Source of the DNA: Pseudomonas sp. v388
GTDB lineage: Bacteria; Pseudomonadota; Gammaproteobacteria; Pseudomonadales; Pseudomonadaceae
Length of the DNA stretch: 64,000 bases
Reading direction: 5' to 3'
Assembly: GCF_003935425.1 (NCBI RefSeq)
Contig: NZ_RHQN01000003.1
Coordinates: 62,001 to 126,000, forward strand
This document shows, in pieces, positions 26,403-35,894 of this stretch. Below the pieces are notes generated by a model. That model ran no database searches. It was not told where the DNA came from and saw only the letters and a list, made by a program, of their open reading frames with translations. Position numbers and translations under genes: made by a program. Position 1 is the stretch's first letter, and the number at the start of each line of letters is the position of its first letter.

Positions 26403-27257
26403 ATGACCTCACTTCGTAAAGTCCTGTCGATCCAGGCCGGCCAGCCGACTTCCGACGGCGCCGGCGTGCGTCTGACCCGTGTCTTCGGCGGGCCGGGCGT
26501 TGAACAGTTCGATCCATTCCTGATGCTCGATGAATTCGGTTCGGACAAGCCCGACGACTATATCGCCGGTTTTCCACCCCATCCGCACCGCGGCTTCGAG
26601 ACCGTGACCTACATGCTCGAAGGCCGTATGCGTCATGAAGACCACATGGGCAATGTCGGTCTGCTGCAGGGCGGCGGCGTGCAGTGGATGACCGCGGCAC
26701 GCGGCATCATTCACAGCGAAATGCCGGAACAGGAAGAAGGCGTGATGCGCGGCTTCCAGCTGTGGCTCAACCTGCCGGGCAAGAACAAGCTTGCCGATGC
26801 CAGTTATCAGGATATTCAGCCGGAAAACATTCCGCGCCTGACGACGGCCCAAGGTGTGGACGTGGTGGTGATTGCCGGTGAGTTCAATGACGGTCAGATC
26901 CGTCAGGCAGGCGCCGTACAACGCCCCGATACCGAGCCACAGTATTTCGACTTCCATATCCCGGCCGGCGCACGTGTCAGCCCGCAATTGCCTGAAGGGC
27001 ATCGCGCGCTGCTGTATGTGTACGAAGGTTCTCTGGAGATCGAGGGCTGCCCGCAGTCTGTGAGCGCAAGCCGTCTGGCGCGGTTGGGTGATGAGGGTGA
27101 ATTGCAGATCAGCAGTGCTACAGGTGCCCGCGTGTTGTTGATAGCCGGCAAGCCGCTGCGCGAGCCCATCGTGCAATACGGCCCGTTCGTGATGAACACC
27201 CGCGAAGAGATCGAGCAGGCGCTACGCGATTTCCGGGATGATCGATTGACGGCGTGA
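26403..27257 (+). CDS. Pirin family protein
   Basis: 284 residues, a double cupin. The N-terminal pirin cupin has GFPPHPHRGFETVTYML (metal-binding His pair about 60-62), then HEDHMGNVGLLQGGGVQWMTA and IIHSEMPEQEEG, giving the remaining His and Glu ligands. The C-terminal half is the pirin_C domain (GHRALLYVYEGSLEIEG). Bacterial pirins are cytoplasmic iron proteins, some with quercetin 2,3-dioxygenase activity. The physiological role is unclear. AGGAG lies ten bases before the ATG. REP-type repeats follow. Confidence 0.92.
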   Translation: MTSLRKVLSIQAGQPTSDGAGVRLTRVFGGPGVEQFDPFLMLDEFGSDKPDDYIAGFPPHPHRGFETVTYMLEGRMRHEDHMGNVGLLQGGGVQWMTAARGIIHSEMPEQEEGVMRGFQLWLNLPGKNKLADASYQDIQPENIPRLTTAQGVDVVVIAGEFNDGQIRQAGAVQRPDTEPQYFDFHIPAGARVSPQLPEGHRALLYVYEGSLEIEGCPQSVSASRLARLGDEGELQISSATGARVLLIAGKPLREPIVQYGPFVMNTREEIEQALRDFRDDRLTA

Positions 27258-27284
27258 GGCGATCATTCATCTGTATGAGATTGC

Positions 27285-27542
27285 TTGCTGGCGACGGCGG
27301 TGTGCATGCGGCGTTATCGTGGACGTTCCGATTTTGCTGTCGCTGCGCGCCAGATCGCGACCAAGGTCGCTCCTACAATGATCGTGGCGTCACAAGTTCT
27401 GGTAGGAGCCAGCTTGCTGGCGAAGGCGGTGTGCATGCAGCGGCGTTACTGTGGTTGTGCCGATTTTGCTGCCGCTGCGCGGCAGATCGCGACCAAGGTC
27501 GCTCCTACAGTGATCGTGGTGCACCACAACCGCCCGGTCCGC
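27285..27542. repeat. Two tandem 129-bp REP-containing units
   Basis: The sequence TTGCTGGCGA(C/A)GGCGGTGTGCATG recurs at 27285 and 27414. Both units continue with CCGATTTTGCTG, CGCTGCGCG.CAGATCGCGA, then CCAAGGTCGCTCCTACA and GATCGTGG. The copies differ at a few sites. The unit combines two REP halves (GGAGCCAGCTTGCTGGCGA and GATCGCGACCAAGGTCGCTCC). It fills the 301-bp gap between pirin and patatin genes. Confidence 0.8.
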
Positions 27543-27558
27543 TCACACATGGTCTGTT

Positions 27559-28737
27559 TCAAACCACCTGCAAAAACCGCTTCAACTCGGCGCCCTGCGC
27601 CTTGGCGTCGTGACGGCCCAGTTCGATCAGTTCGCTGCAGTAGCCTGCCTCAAACAGCAGATAGCTGAGCACACTGGCGCCGCTGGTCTTGGTGGCGCCC
27701 GGGCCGCGCAGGAAGGTGCGCAAGGCCGGCGGAAGTTCACGGCGGTGACGGGCGGCGATTTCATCCAGCGGCTGGCTGGGCGAAATCACCAGCACCTCTA
27801 CCGGCGCCATGCCTGGCTGGCATCTGGCCTGTTGATCGGGCAGCAGCGAGCCGACCGAGTTGAGGCGTTCCAGCAGCTCGATATCGCTTTCCAGATTGTC
27901 GATGAAGGTGCTGTTGAGCATGTGCCCGCTGATCTGGGCCAATGTCGGTTGCACACCGGTGGTGGCGCGCTGCACCTGCTTGTGCGGCCCGCGCGGGTTG
28001 CCGCTCACGCCGATCACCAGCACCCGATTGGCGCCCAGGTGCAACGCCGGGCTGATCGGTGCCGACTGGCGAACCGCGCCGTCCCCGAAGTACTCTTGCT
28101 CCAGCTTCACCGGTGCGAATAGCAGCGGAATGGCTGAGCTGGCCAGCAGATGATCGACCGACAACTGCGTCGGCCTGCCGATGCGCCGGTGGCGTAGCCA
28201 GGGTTCGATGGCTTCCTTGCCTTGATAGAACGTCACCGCCTGGCCCGACTCATAGCCAAAGGCAGTCACCGCCACGGCACGCAGATGACGCGCCTGGATC
28301 GCGGCGTCGATACCGGAGAGATCCAGCCGCTCGGTGAGCAGGTCCCGCAAGGGCGAGCTGTTGAGCAAGGCCACCGGCACGTCCCGACCCAGCCCGGTCA
28401 GGCTGCGACCGAAGAAACGCGCCGCCTGACGAATAACGCCCGGCCAGTCGCTGCGCAACACCTGATGGCTGCGAAAGCCTTGCCAGAACTCGGTCAGCTG
28501 GTGAATCGCAATTCGAAAATGCAACGCACCGCTGGCGAGCTTGACGGCATTGATGGCGCCGGCCGAGGTGCCGACGATGACCGGAAACGGATTGGGCGAA
28601 CCCGGCGCCAGCAGGTCGGCGATGCCGGCCAGCACGCCGACCTGATAGGCGGCACGGGCGCCGCCTCCGGACAGGATCAGGCCGGTGACCGGTTCCGCAC
28701 CGGGCCTGAGGTTGGTCACTACTGCGGGTTCTGCCAT
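27559..28737 (-). CDS. Patatin-like phospholipase family protein
   Basis: 392 residues. It has the patatin glycine-rich loop ILSGGGARAAYQVG near residue 22, nucleophile motif GTSAG (Ser about 59), and the dyad Asp in YFGDGAVRQ near 220. The fold hydrolyses acyl esters of phospholipids or related lipids. There is no signal peptide, so it is probably cytoplasmic or peripheral on the inner membrane. A C-terminal region of about 110 residues extends beyond the domain. It is 24 bases downstream of the LpxL-like acyltransferase gene on the same strand, so the two may be co-transcribed. Confidence 0.88.
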   Translation of the reverse strand: MAEPAVVTNLRPGAEPVTGLILSGGGARAAYQVGVLAGIADLLAPGSPNPFPVIVGTSAGAINAVKLASGALHFRIAIHQLTEFWQGFRSHQVLRSDWPGVIRQAARFFGRSLTGLGRDVPVALLNSSPLRDLLTERLDLSGIDAAIQARHLRAVAVTAFGYESGQAVTFYQGKEAIEPWLRHRRIGRPTQLSVDHLLASSAIPLLFAPVKLEQEYFGDGAVRQSAPISPALHLGANRVLVIGVSGNPRGPHKQVQRATTGVQPTLAQISGHMLNSTFIDNLESDIELLERLNSVGSLLPDQQARCQPGMAPVEVLVISPSQPLDEIAARHRRELPPALRTFLRGPGATKTSGASVLSYLLFEAGYCSELIELGRHDAKAQGAELKRFLQVV

Positions 28738-28761
28738 CTACAACTGGACCTCAGTGCTCGT

Positions 28762-29691
28762 TCAGGCCTTCCGGTACAGCTTGGGTTCACCGGGCGGACG
28801 ACTCTTGAAACGCCGGTGCGCCCACAGGTACTGCGACGGGCATTCGGTGATGGCTCTTTCTACCCATTGGTTGATCCGCAAGCAATCGACTTCGTCACTT
28901 TCTCCCGGAAAATCTTCCAGCGCCGGGTGAATGACCAGCCGATAACCGCTGCCGTCCGCCAGCCGCTGCTGGGTGAACGGTACGACCCTGGCCCGACCCA
29001 GCCTGGCGAACTTGCTGGTGGCGGTGACGGTGGCAGCCTGAATGCCGAACAGCGGCACGAAGATACTCTGCTTGGCGCCGTAGTCCTGATCCGGTGCGTA
29101 CCAGATCGCCCGACCGGCGCGCAGCAGCTTGAGCATGCCGCGCACGTCCTCACGTTCCACGGCCAGCGAATCGAGGTTATGTCGCTCGCGACCACGGCGC
29201 TGGATGAAGTCGAACAGCGGGTTGCGGTGCTCCCGGTACATGCCATCGATGGTGTGCTGCTGGCCGAGCAACGCGGCGCCGATCTCCAGCGTGGTGAAGT
29301 GAATGGCCATCAGAATCACGCCCTCGCCCTTGTGCTGCGCGCTCTGTAAATGCTCCAGCCCTTCGATGTGCGCAAGCCGGGCCAGCCGCTGTCGCGACCA
29401 CCACCAGCTCATGGCCATTTCGAAGAACGCGATGCCGGTTGAGGCGAAGTTTTCCTTGAGCAGTGCGGTGCGCTGCGCCTGGCTCAGATGCGGGAAGCAC
29501 AGCTCCAGATTGCGCGCGGCAATATATTTTCGATCAGCGGCCAGCCAGTACATGACCCGCCCCAATGCACGACCGATGAACAGCAAAACGCGAAACGGCA
29601 GCTGGACGATCAGCCAGAGCAGCCCCAGCCCCAGCCATAGCAGCCAGAAACGGGGGTGCAGAAAACGGGCTTGAAAACGCGGGCGATCCAT
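28762..29691 (-). CDS. Lipid A biosynthesis acyltransferase (LpxL/HtrB family)
   Basis: 309 residues. An N-terminal membrane helix ([19 protein letters not shown]) is followed by the LpxL/M acyltransferase domain. Its HxxxxE catalytic motif is HFTTLE near residue 137, with [10 protein letters not shown] and WYAPDQDYG further on. It transfers a secondary acyl chain to lipid A on the inner leaflet of the inner membrane. Start 29691 is preceded by GGAAG at five bases. The upstream in-frame extension to 29814 would overlap the divergent minC leader. Position before minCDE is typical for Pseudomonas. Confidence 0.9.
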   Translation of the reverse strand: MDRPRFQARFLHPRFWLLWLGLGLLWLIVQLPFRVLLFIGRALGRVMYWLAADRKYIAARNLELCFPHLSQAQRTALLKENFASTGIAFFEMAMSWWWSRQRLARLAHIEGLEHLQSAQHKGEGVILMAIHFTTLEIGAALLGQQHTIDGMYREHRNPLFDFIQRRGRERHNLDSLAVEREDVRGMLKLLRAGRAIWYAPDQDYGAKQSIFVPLFGIQAATVTATSKFARLGRARVVPFTQQRLADGSGYRLVIHPALEDFPGESDEVDCLRINQWVERAITECPSQYLWAHRRFKSRPPGEPKLYRKA

Positions 29692-29812
29692 TTGGGCTTC
29701 CGTCAGAACAAGGGCCGCGCATTCTACAACGGTTCGACCCGGCTTGCGGGGCGCGGGCGTTCTCGTTATAAGTCTCGGCACTTTTAGCGACAAGCTGTTG
29801 TGTATCCCGACC

Positions 29813-30553
29813 ATGAGCCAGAACGAATCGCAACACCCGGAACCCGTATTTCAGCTCAAGGGCAGCATGCTCGCCATCACCGTGATGGAGCTGGCCCGTT
29901 CCGACCTGGAAGCGCTCGACCGGCAACTGGCGGCGAAAGTGGCGCAGGCCCCCAACTTCTTCAGCAACACGCCGTTGATCCTGGCGCTGGACAAGCTCGC
30001 CGCCCATGAAGGCTCGGTGGACCTGCCGGGCCTGGTGCGCATCTGCCGCCAGCATGGCCTGCGGACCCTGGCGATCCGCGCCAACCGCATCGAAGACATC
30101 GCCGCCGCCATTGCCGTCGACCTTCCGGTACTGCCGCCGTCCGGCGCCCGTGAGCGGGTACTGGACCCGGTCGAAGCGCCGGCGCCCAAGCCGGTGCCGG
30201 AAAAGCCGCCTGAGCCGACGGTCAAGCCGACCCGCGTCATTACCGCGCCGGTGCGCGGCGGACAGCAGATTTATGCCCAGGGTGGCGATCTGGTGGTCGT
30301 GGCGCCCGTGAGCCCCGGCGCGGAACTTCTGGCCGATGGAAACATCCATGTTTACGGCCCGATGCGCGGCAGAGCACTTGCCGGCATCAAGGGCGACACC
30401 AAGGCCCGGATCTTCTGTCAGCAATTGAGCGCTGAACTGATCTCCATCGCCGGGCAATACAAGGTGTCGGAAGACCTGCGCCGCGACCCGCTGTGGGGCT
30501 CGCCGGTACAAGTCAGCCTGTCCGGCGATGTGTTGAACATCATCCGGCTTTAA
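29813..30553 (+). CDS. minC: Septum site-determining protein MinC
   Basis: 246 residues. An N-terminal domain (about 1-105, [15 protein letters not shown]) inhibits FtsZ. A Pro-rich linker ([16 protein letters not shown]) leads to the beta-helical C-terminal domain with [15 protein letters not shown] and [16 protein letters not shown], which dimerises and binds MinD. It blocks division at the poles. It is followed by a 226-bp gap before minD, longer than usual within the operon. ATG at 29813 is chosen because the homologous region starts at MSQNESQ. The frame extends upstream to 29744. Confidence 0.95.
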   Translation: MSQNESQHPEPVFQLKGSMLAITVMELARSDLEALDRQLAAKVAQAPNFFSNTPLILALDKLAAHEGSVDLPGLVRICRQHGLRTLAIRANRIEDIAAAIAVDLPVLPPSGARERVLDPVEAPAPKPVPEKPPEPTVKPTRVITAPVRGGQQIYAQGGDLVVVAPVSPGAELLADGNIHVYGPMRGRALAGIKGDTKARIFCQQLSAELISIAGQYKVSEDLRRDPLWGSPVQVSLSGDVLNIIRL

Positions 30554-30779
30554 CGGATACTGCCGCAATTTTCAAAGCATCTCTGATTCGTCGCGAAAAC
30601 GTTGTATTGGCTGCAGGAAATTCGAGAAACACTGTTTCTCTTTTGATTCATCAACCGAAAGTAGAAGCCAAGGGCTTTATATTCCGGTCGAGCTTTCGAT
30701 TTCCTTCACTCTTCGCTGAACGCCGCGTCAAGGATGCTCTTCAGGGACTCAATGTCCTTTTCTCTAGGGGTGATTCACC

Positions 30780-31592
30780 TTGGCCAAGATTCTCGTGGTT
30801 ACATCCGGCAAGGGTGGTGTGGGTAAAACCACCACCAGCGCCGCCATCGGTACCGGCCTCGCATTGCGCGGGCACAGGACAGTCATCGTCGACTTCGACG
30901 TCGGCCTGCGTAACCTGGACCTGATCATGGGTTGCGAGCGCCGCGTCGTTTACGACTTCGTCAACGTCGTCAACGGCGAAGCCAACCTGCAGCAAGCGCT
31001 GATCAAGGACAAGAAGATCGAAGGCCTGTACGTGCTGGCGGCCAGCCAGACGCGTGACAAGGAAGCGCTGACCAAGGAGGGCGTCGAAAAAGTCCTCATG
31101 GAACTCAAGGAAACGTTCGAATACATCGTCTGCGATTCGCCGGCGGGTATCGAAACCGGTGCTCATCTGGCGATGTACTTCGCCGACGAAGCCATCGTCG
31201 TGACCAACCCGGAAGTGTCCTCGGTCCGTGACTCGGACCGCATGCTGGGCCTGCTGGCCAGCAAATCGCGTCGCGCCGAAAACGGCGAGGATCCGATCAA
31301 GGAACACCTGCTGCTGACCCGCTACAACCCTGAGCGCGTCAGCAAGGGCGAGATGCTGGGCGTCGAAGACGTCAAGGAGATCCTCGCGGTGACCCTGCTG
31401 GGCGTGATTCCGGAGTCCCAGGCGGTCCTCAAGGCTTCCAATCAGGGCGTCCCGGTGATCCTTGACGACCAGAGCGATGCCGGCCAGGCCTACAGCGACG
31501 CCGTTGACCGCCTGCTGGGCAAAGACCGGGAACATCGGTTCCTGGATGTGCAAAAGAAAGGATTCTTTGAACGCCTGTTCGGGGGTAATTAA
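30780..31592 (+). CDS. minD: Septum site-determining ATPase MinD (TTG start)
   Basis: 270 residues. The deviant Walker [10 protein letters not shown] is at residues 10-18, then [17 protein letters not shown], and the amphipathic membrane-targeting helix FFERLFGG ends the protein. MinD oscillates on the membrane, carries MinC and is released by MinE. The start is TTG at 30780, with AGGGG about ten bases before. No ATG or GTG lies in a suitable position, and [13 protein letters not shown] is the conserved N-terminus. The TAA stop overlaps the minE ATG by one base. Confidence 0.96.
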   Translation: MAKILVVTSGKGGVGKTTTSAAIGTGLALRGHRTVIVDFDVGLRNLDLIMGCERRVVYDFVNVVNGEANLQQALIKDKKIEGLYVLAASQTRDKEALTKEGVEKVLMELKETFEYIVCDSPAGIETGAHLAMYFADEAIVVTNPEVSSVRDSDRMLGLLASKSRRAENGEDPIKEHLLLTRYNPERVSKGEMLGVEDVKEILAVTLLGVIPESQAVLKASNQGVPVILDDQSDAGQAYSDAVDRLLGKDREHRFLDVQKKGFFERLFGGN

Positions 31593-31846
31593 TGAACATT
31601 TTTGACTTCTTTCGAGACCGCAAAAAAGAAAGCACGGCTTCGGTCGCGAAAGAGCGTCTACAGATCATCGTGGCGCACGAACGCGGTCAGCGCAGCACTC
31701 CGGACTATCTTCCTGCCTTGCAGAAAGAACTGGTCGAAGTGATCCGCAAGTACGTCAACATCGAGTCCGACCAGGTACAGGTCGCCCTGGAGAATCAGGG
31801 CAGCTGTTCGATCCTGGAACTCAATATCACCCTGCCTGATCGCTGA
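31592..31846 (+). CDS. minE: Cell division topological specificity factor MinE
   Basis: 84 residues. It begins [23 protein letters not shown], the membrane-binding and MinD-stimulating part. The topological-specificity domain follows ([18 protein letters not shown]). MinE drives MinD oscillation so that division is restricted to midcell. The start overlaps the minD stop in TAATG. A long stem-loop follows 16 bases after the stop. Confidence 0.96.
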   Translation: MNIFDFFRDRKKESTASVAKERLQIIVAHERGQRSTPDYLPALQKELVEVIRKYVNIESDQVQVALENQGSCSILELNITLPDR

Positions 31847-31861
31847 TCCGGCAGTCGCTCG

Positions 31862-31906
31862 CGGCGGTATCGGTGGCACTCTTGCAGAGTGTCACTGATA
31901 CCGCCG
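31862..31906 (+). terminator. Long stem-loop after minE, probable terminator
   Basis: CGGCGGTATCGGTGGCACTC, loop TTGCA, GAGTGTCACTGATACCGCCG: a 20-bp stem when G-U pairs are allowed, followed by TGGTCGTTTT. The stem is far longer than a usual terminator and the T-run short, so it may also act in mRNA stability. Confidence 0.6.
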
Positions 31907-31936
31907 TGGTCGTTTTCAGCGTTTCGAGGCCGTTGC

Positions 31937-32572
31937 ATGCCGTTGTCGAACATCCGCATCATTCATCAGGACGCCGCCATCCTGGTGATCGATAAGCCTA
32001 CCCTGCTGCTTTCCGTTCCCGGCCGCGCTGAGGACAACAAGGATTGCCTGATTACCCGATTGCAGGAAAACGGTTTTCCCGAGGCCCGGATTGTCCATCG
32101 CCTGGACTGGGAAACGTCGGGGATCATCCTGTTGGCCCGCGATCCGGACACCCACCGCGAACTGTCGCGCCAGTTTCATGACCGCGAAACCGAAAAAGCC
32201 TACACCGCCTTGTGCTGGGGCCAGCCGACGCTGGACAGCGGCAGCATTGACCTGCCGTTGCGCTACGACCCGCCCACCAAGCCTCGCCACGTGGTGGACC
32301 ACGAAGCGGGCAAGCATGCGCTGACGTTCTGGAAGGTGCTGGAGCGCTACGACACCCATTGCCGTGTCGAGCTGACGCCGATCACCGGGCGTTCCCATCA
32401 GTTGCGTGTGCACATGTTGTCCATCGGTCATCCGTTGCTGGGCGACGGCTTGTACGCTCATCCCGAGGCGCTGGCTGCCTATCCGCGCCTGTGCCTGCAC
32501 GCCAGCATGCTGAGCTTCACCCACCCGGTGAGCGGCGAGCGGTTGAAGTTCGAGTGCCCTGCGCCGTTTTGA
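31937..32572 (+). CDS. RluA-family pseudouridine synthase
   Basis: 211 residues. The catalytic motif is HRLDWETSGI (Asp about 55), preceded by VIDKPTLLLSVPGR. Later TGRSHQLRVHMLSIGHPLLGD is typical for RluA enzymes. It isomerises uridine in 23S rRNA and/or tRNA. The length (about 210) fits short RluA-type proteins without an S4 domain. The exact target cannot be read from sequence. ATG at 31937 has GAGG nine bases before. It sits between minE and the M18 aminopeptidase gene. Confidence 0.9.
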   Translation: MPLSNIRIIHQDAAILVIDKPTLLLSVPGRAEDNKDCLITRLQENGFPEARIVHRLDWETSGIILLARDPDTHRELSRQFHDRETEKAYTALCWGQPTLDSGSIDLPLRYDPPTKPRHVVDHEAGKHALTFWKVLERYDTHCRVELTPITGRSHQLRVHMLSIGHPLLGDGLYAHPEALAAYPRLCLHASMLSFTHPVSGERLKFECPAPF

Positions 32573-32603
32573 ATTCTGCCTGGGCGGACAACGCTGACTC
32601 TTT

Positions 32604-32707
32604 GGGAGGCAGCGGGCGGCGATCCGTCTTGCTGGCGACGCCTTTGGACCGGTCAATACCTCTCTGTGTTCGTACCAGCCTCGTTCCAAGCAAGCTCCCT
32701 CCCACAG
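32604..32707. repeat. Composite intergenic repeat (inverted copy of the element at 56.5 kb)
   Basis: About 104 bases. GGGAGGCAGCGGGCGGCGATCC..CTTGCTGGCG at one end and AAGCAAGCTCCCTCCCACAGG at the other. In reverse complement it resembles 56496-56605 at both ends, with a different centre. A further REP-like half, CCCCTTCGCGGACAAGTCCGCTCCTAC, follows at about 32750-32776. No gene is visible in 32573-32831. Confidence 0.65.
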
Positions 32708-32831
32708 GTTTTGCGCAGATCCGGTGGGGAAGGCTGCGGATGCACTGGCCCCTTCGCGGACAAGTCCGCTCCTACGGTCCCAGGTACGCCGCGATCCTGT
32801 AGACTGGCGCCATTGCTGTCTGGAGTTATCT

Positions 32832-34121
32832 ATGCGCGAAGAGCTGAACCAAGGCCTGATCGACTTTCTCAAGGCTTCTCCAACCCCTTTCCATGCCACT
32901 GCAACCCTCGTCCAGCATCTGGAAGCCGCTGGTTTCCAGCGTCTGGATGAGCGTGACACCTGGGCCGTCGAAACCGGCGGGCGCTATTACGTCACCCGCA
33001 ACGACTCTTCCATCGTCGCGTTCCGCATGGGGCGGCAGTCGCCGTTGACCGGCGGCATCCGCATGGTCGGCGCCCACACCGACAGCCCGTGCCTGCGGGT
33101 CAAGCCGCAGCCTGAGCTGCAACGTCAGGGTTTCTGGCAACTGGGTGTGGAAGTGTATGGCGGCGCCCTGCTCGCCCCGTGGTTCGACCGCGACCTGTCC
33201 CTGGCCGGGCGTGTCACTTTCCGCCGCGACGGCAAGGTCGAAAGCCAACTGATCGATTTCAAGCTGCCGATAGCCATCATTCCCAACCTGGCCATCCACC
33301 TCAACCGCACTGCCAACGAAGGCTGGCCGATCAACCCGCAGCTCGAATTGCCGCCGATCCTGGCCCAGGTGGCCGGTGACGAGCGCGCCGACTTCCGAGC
33401 GCTGCTCACCGATCAACTGGCCCGCGAGCACGACCTGAACGCCGACGTGGTGCTCGATTACGAGCTGAGCTTCTACGACACCCAGAGCGCGGCGGTGGTC
33501 GGTCTCAATGGCGACTTCATCGCCGGCGCCCGCCTCGACAACCTGCTGTCCTGCTACGCCGGCCTGCAAGCATTGCTCAACAGCGATACCGATGAAACCG
33601 CGCTGCTGGTCTGCACCGACCATGAGGAAGTGGGTTCATCGTCGGCCTGCGGTGCCGACGGCCCGATGCTGGAACAGATCGTCCAGCGCCTGCTGCCGAG
33701 TAGCGAAGACTACGTGCGCACTATCCAGAAGTCGTTGCTGATCTCGGCCGACAACGCCCATGGCGTGCACCCCAACTACGCCGACAAACATGATGCCAAC
33801 CACGGCCCCAAGCTCAACGCCGGACCGGTCATCAAGGTCAACAACAACCAGCGCTACGCCACCAACAGCGAAACCGCAGGCTTCTTCCGCCATCTGTGCA
33901 TGGCCGAAGAAGTACCGGTGCAAAGCTTCGTGGTGCGCAGCGACATGGCTTGCGGCTCGACCATCGGTCCGATCACGGCCAGCCATCTGGGGATTCGCAC
34001 CGTAGACATCGGCCTGCCGACCTTCGCCATGCACTCGATCCGCGAGCTGGCCGGCAGCCATGACCTGGCGCATCTGGTGAAAGTGCTAGGCGCGTTCTAC
34101 GCCAGCCACGAGTTGCCGTAA
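32832..34121 (+). CDS. apeB: M18 family aminopeptidase
   Basis: 429 residues. M18 metal-binding motifs: [13 protein letters not shown] near 80, [12 protein letters not shown] near 233, [18 protein letters not shown] near 263 and the C-terminal region with [10 protein letters not shown] and MHSIRELAG (His metal ligand). A cytoplasmic zinc aminopeptidase, usually acting on acidic or neutral N-terminal residues. ATG at 32832 follows GGAG by seven bases. The frame is open upstream but runs into REP-like sequence. A perfect hairpin follows the stop. Confidence 0.94.
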   Translation: MREELNQGLIDFLKASPTPFHATATLVQHLEAAGFQRLDERDTWAVETGGRYYVTRNDSSIVAFRMGRQSPLTGGIRMVGAHTDSPCLRVKPQPELQRQGFWQLGVEVYGGALLAPWFDRDLSLAGRVTFRRDGKVESQLIDFKLPIAIIPNLAIHLNRTANEGWPINPQLELPPILAQVAGDERADFRALLTDQLAREHDLNADVVLDYELSFYDTQSAAVVGLNGDFIAGARLDNLLSCYAGLQALLNSDTDETALLVCTDHEEVGSSSACGADGPMLEQIVQRLLPSSEDYVRTIQKSLLISADNAHGVHPNYADKHDANHGPKLNAGPVIKVNNNQRYATNSETAGFFRHLCMAEEVPVQSFVVRSDMACGSTIGPITASHLGIRTVDIGLPTFAMHSIRELAGSHDLAHLVKVLGAFYASHELP

Positions 34122-34133
34122 TCACACCCACTG

Positions 34134-34186
34134 CATCGCGCCGTGTCTCTACACGGCGCGATGCTACCTCAAGCTCGCTTTTTTAA
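34134..34186 (+). terminator. Perfect hairpin after apeB, probable terminator
   Basis: GCATCGCGCCGTGT, loop CTCT, ACACGGCGCGATGC: a 14-bp perfect stem beginning 12 bases after the apeB stop. A T6 run comes only about 14 bases later, so termination may be imperfect. Confidence 0.55.
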
Positions 34187-34375
34187 ACTTCTCCAAACAG
34201 TGTTGACACGTCTTTAAACATCGTGTTCGCTCGTTTCCAACATCAAGTATCAAATCCGCTTCGGATATCCACTGCTTGCCTGACAACCTTTTGAGGTTGA
34301 AGTACGCGGCTGTGGGTTCGACAACCGGAACTTGATGTTGAACGGATGAACAGTTGATGAATAAGGAGATCAACC

Positions 34376-34720
34376 ATGCAAGAAAAAATCCAACCACTGG
34401 TTTTCCCGGCGCCATCCTTGCCTCAATTGAATGAAGACGGCACGCTGAGCATTGCCAGCATTCGCGGGGGTGTGGAAGTGACGATCCCCGTTTACCCGGG
34501 CATGAAAGCTGGCGACCAGGTGACGGTACCGTGGGAAGGAACCCCTGCCCATCCTGAAATCGGCTTCGCGGCGATCCACACCGTCACCAGCGATATCGAG
34601 CCCAGGACTTATCTCATTCCGTCTCTGGACGTGCACGATAAGTGGAAAAAATTAAAGGTCTGGTATTACATCAAGAATGTCGGCGAGTCGGAGGCGGTGA
34701 CGGTTGATGTCGTGGCTTGA
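34376..34720 (+). CDS. Single Ig-like-domain hypothetical protein
   Basis: 114 residues and no signal peptide. I do not recognise a named family. The core VTIPVYPGMKAGDQVTVPWEGT, followed by a strand-rich end with VWYYIKNVGESEAVTVDV, matches the repeated modules of the 620-residue protein at 41.6 kb (for example AYPDMRQTDEIHVRWNG). It therefore appears to be a stand-alone copy of that beta-sandwich module. AAGGAG lies seven bases before the ATG. A terminator-like stem follows. The 254-bp upstream gap contains no other gene. Function unknown. Confidence 0.7.
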   Translation: MQEKIQPLVFPAPSLPQLNEDGTLSIASIRGGVEVTIPVYPGMKAGDQVTVPWEGTPAHPEIGFAAIHTVTSDIEPRTYLIPSLDVHDKWKKLKVWYYIKNVGESEAVTVDVVA

Positions 34721-34779
34721 ACGGCAAGTTGTAAACTTCAGAGCTGACACCTGGTGATCAACGTCCTGTGAATGTAATG

Positions 34780-34815
34780 ACTCGTCTGCAGATCGGAGTT
34801 GCTCTGCAGGCGGGT
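34780..34815 (+). terminator. Stem-loop terminator after the Ig-like gene
   Basis: ACTCGTCTGCAGA, ten-base loop, TCTGCAGGCGGGT (G-U pairs), then TGTTATTCTT. It lies between convergent genes and may serve both. Confidence 0.55.
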
Positions 34816-34823
34816 TGTTATTC

Positions 34824-35543
34824 TTATGGATCACCCGTTATTGCGCTGACCCGAATGGCGTCATGTCGCCAATATTCAAGATCGCAATCGATCAGGCGTC
34901 CGCGTTGGTCGTAGTTGACTCTGGAGATACACAGGCCGGGACTGCCGAGTGAAACTTTCAGCGCAGCGCAGGCATCAGCGTGCAGGGCCGTAGGCAGCAT
35001 CTCGAAATGCACCTTTCCATAACGTAATCCATAACGACTGGCGTACAGCTCCGTCAGCGACTGATCGAGGTCGCCATCGAGAATGCCAGGGAAGTATGCC
35101 GGGTTCAGGTAATGCTCGACGTACAGCACCAGGCGCCCATCGATGCGCCGCGCCCGGCAGATCTGGATCACGCTGGAGAGCGCCGGCAGCTCCAGCTTTT
35201 CGCAGATTTTCGCCGAGGCCGGTTGCAACCGTGCGCTGATGACCTGAGTCTGCGCCCGCCGCCCCTGGGTCTGGACCATGGCATGGAAATGACTGCGGCG
35301 CATCAGGTCGTAGGCCAGGCGCGGCGGCGAAATGAACCAGCCGCGCCGCTCTTCGCGATAGATCAGGCCCTGGGCTTCCAGCTGCACCAAGGCTTCGCGC
35401 AGGGTGATCCGCGTGGTGCCGAACACCTCGCTGAGCCTGCGCTCGGCGGGCAGCTTTGCCCCCGGCAGCAACAAGCCATGCTCGATCTGTTCCTGCAACG
35501 CCTTGCAGATGATCGTCACTGCACGTGGCACTTCTTTGCGCAT
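34824..35543 (-). CDS. GntR/HutC family (UTRA) transcriptional regulator
   Basis: 239 residues. An N-terminal winged helix (ALQEQIEHGLLLPGAKLPAERRLSEVFGTTRITLREAL) is followed by a UTRA ligand domain from about 90 (ICRARRIDGRLVLYVEHYL). HutC-type GntR proteins usually repress adjacent operons and release on binding a small ligand. It is divergent from the ABC operon. A palindrome-like site lies just upstream of its own start and a related one before the binding-protein gene, implying control of both. ATG at 35543 begins the HTH. The upstream frame is rich in Cys and His and unlikely to be coding. Confidence 0.88.
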   Translation of the reverse strand: MRKEVPRAVTIICKALQEQIEHGLLLPGAKLPAERRLSEVFGTTRITLREALVQLEAQGLIYREERRGWFISPPRLAYDLMRRSHFHAMVQTQGRRAQTQVISARLQPASAKICEKLELPALSSVIQICRARRIDGRLVLYVEHYLNPAYFPGILDGDLDQSLTELYASRYGLRYGKVHFEMLPTALHADACAALKVSLGSPGLCISRVNYDQRGRLIDCDLEYWRHDAIRVSAITGDP

Positions 35544-35555
35544 CGGGTTACCTAT

Positions 35556-35569
35556 CTGGACTAGACCAG
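35556..35569. promoter_or_regulatory. Candidate GntR operator (autoregulatory)
   Basis: CTGGACTAGACCAG is palindromic except for one mismatched pair. It lies 12-26 bases before the regulator start. The right half CTAGACCA recurs at 35838-35845. HutC-type regulators favour GT-N-TA-N-AC sites, which fits GGTCTAGACC. Confidence 0.5.
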
Positions 35570-35833
35570 TACCATTTTCGTGCACGGATCGCCCAAGGTG
35601 CACAGGTTCGTCTGCTGCACAGCCTAGGCAGCGCAGATGACTGTCGCGTGACATGGGCTTCCACATTTCGTGCCAGCCATCATGCCTGCGCCGCGCAACG
35701 CCTTGCAGATCAGCTGTTTAGCGATGGTCTACGCTTGCTGCACGGCCTGGCCCACGCCAGGCCGAACACCCAGGGGCAAGACACGCGGACATTAAAGTGT
35801 CATTGAACACGCCTAACTTGGCTCAGGTATTGC

Positions 35834-35845
35834 TGACCTAGACCA
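35834..35845. promoter_or_regulatory. Candidate GntR operator before the ABC operon
   Basis: TGACCTAGACCA, sharing CTAGACCA with the site at 35556, about 50 bases before the binding-protein start. It is suitably placed to block transcription of the transporter operon. Confidence 0.5.
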
Positions 35846-35894
35846 ATTCATCCGCAACGACCATTCGTTGATCGAAGTGCACAAGGAGCTTTGA

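Noticed and set aside
16469-27542. Possible CRISPR arrays at 16.5 and 27.3 kb
   Set aside because: Only two or three copies, unit lengths of 106-143 bases with no unique spacers, and clear REP palindromes. No cas genes are present.
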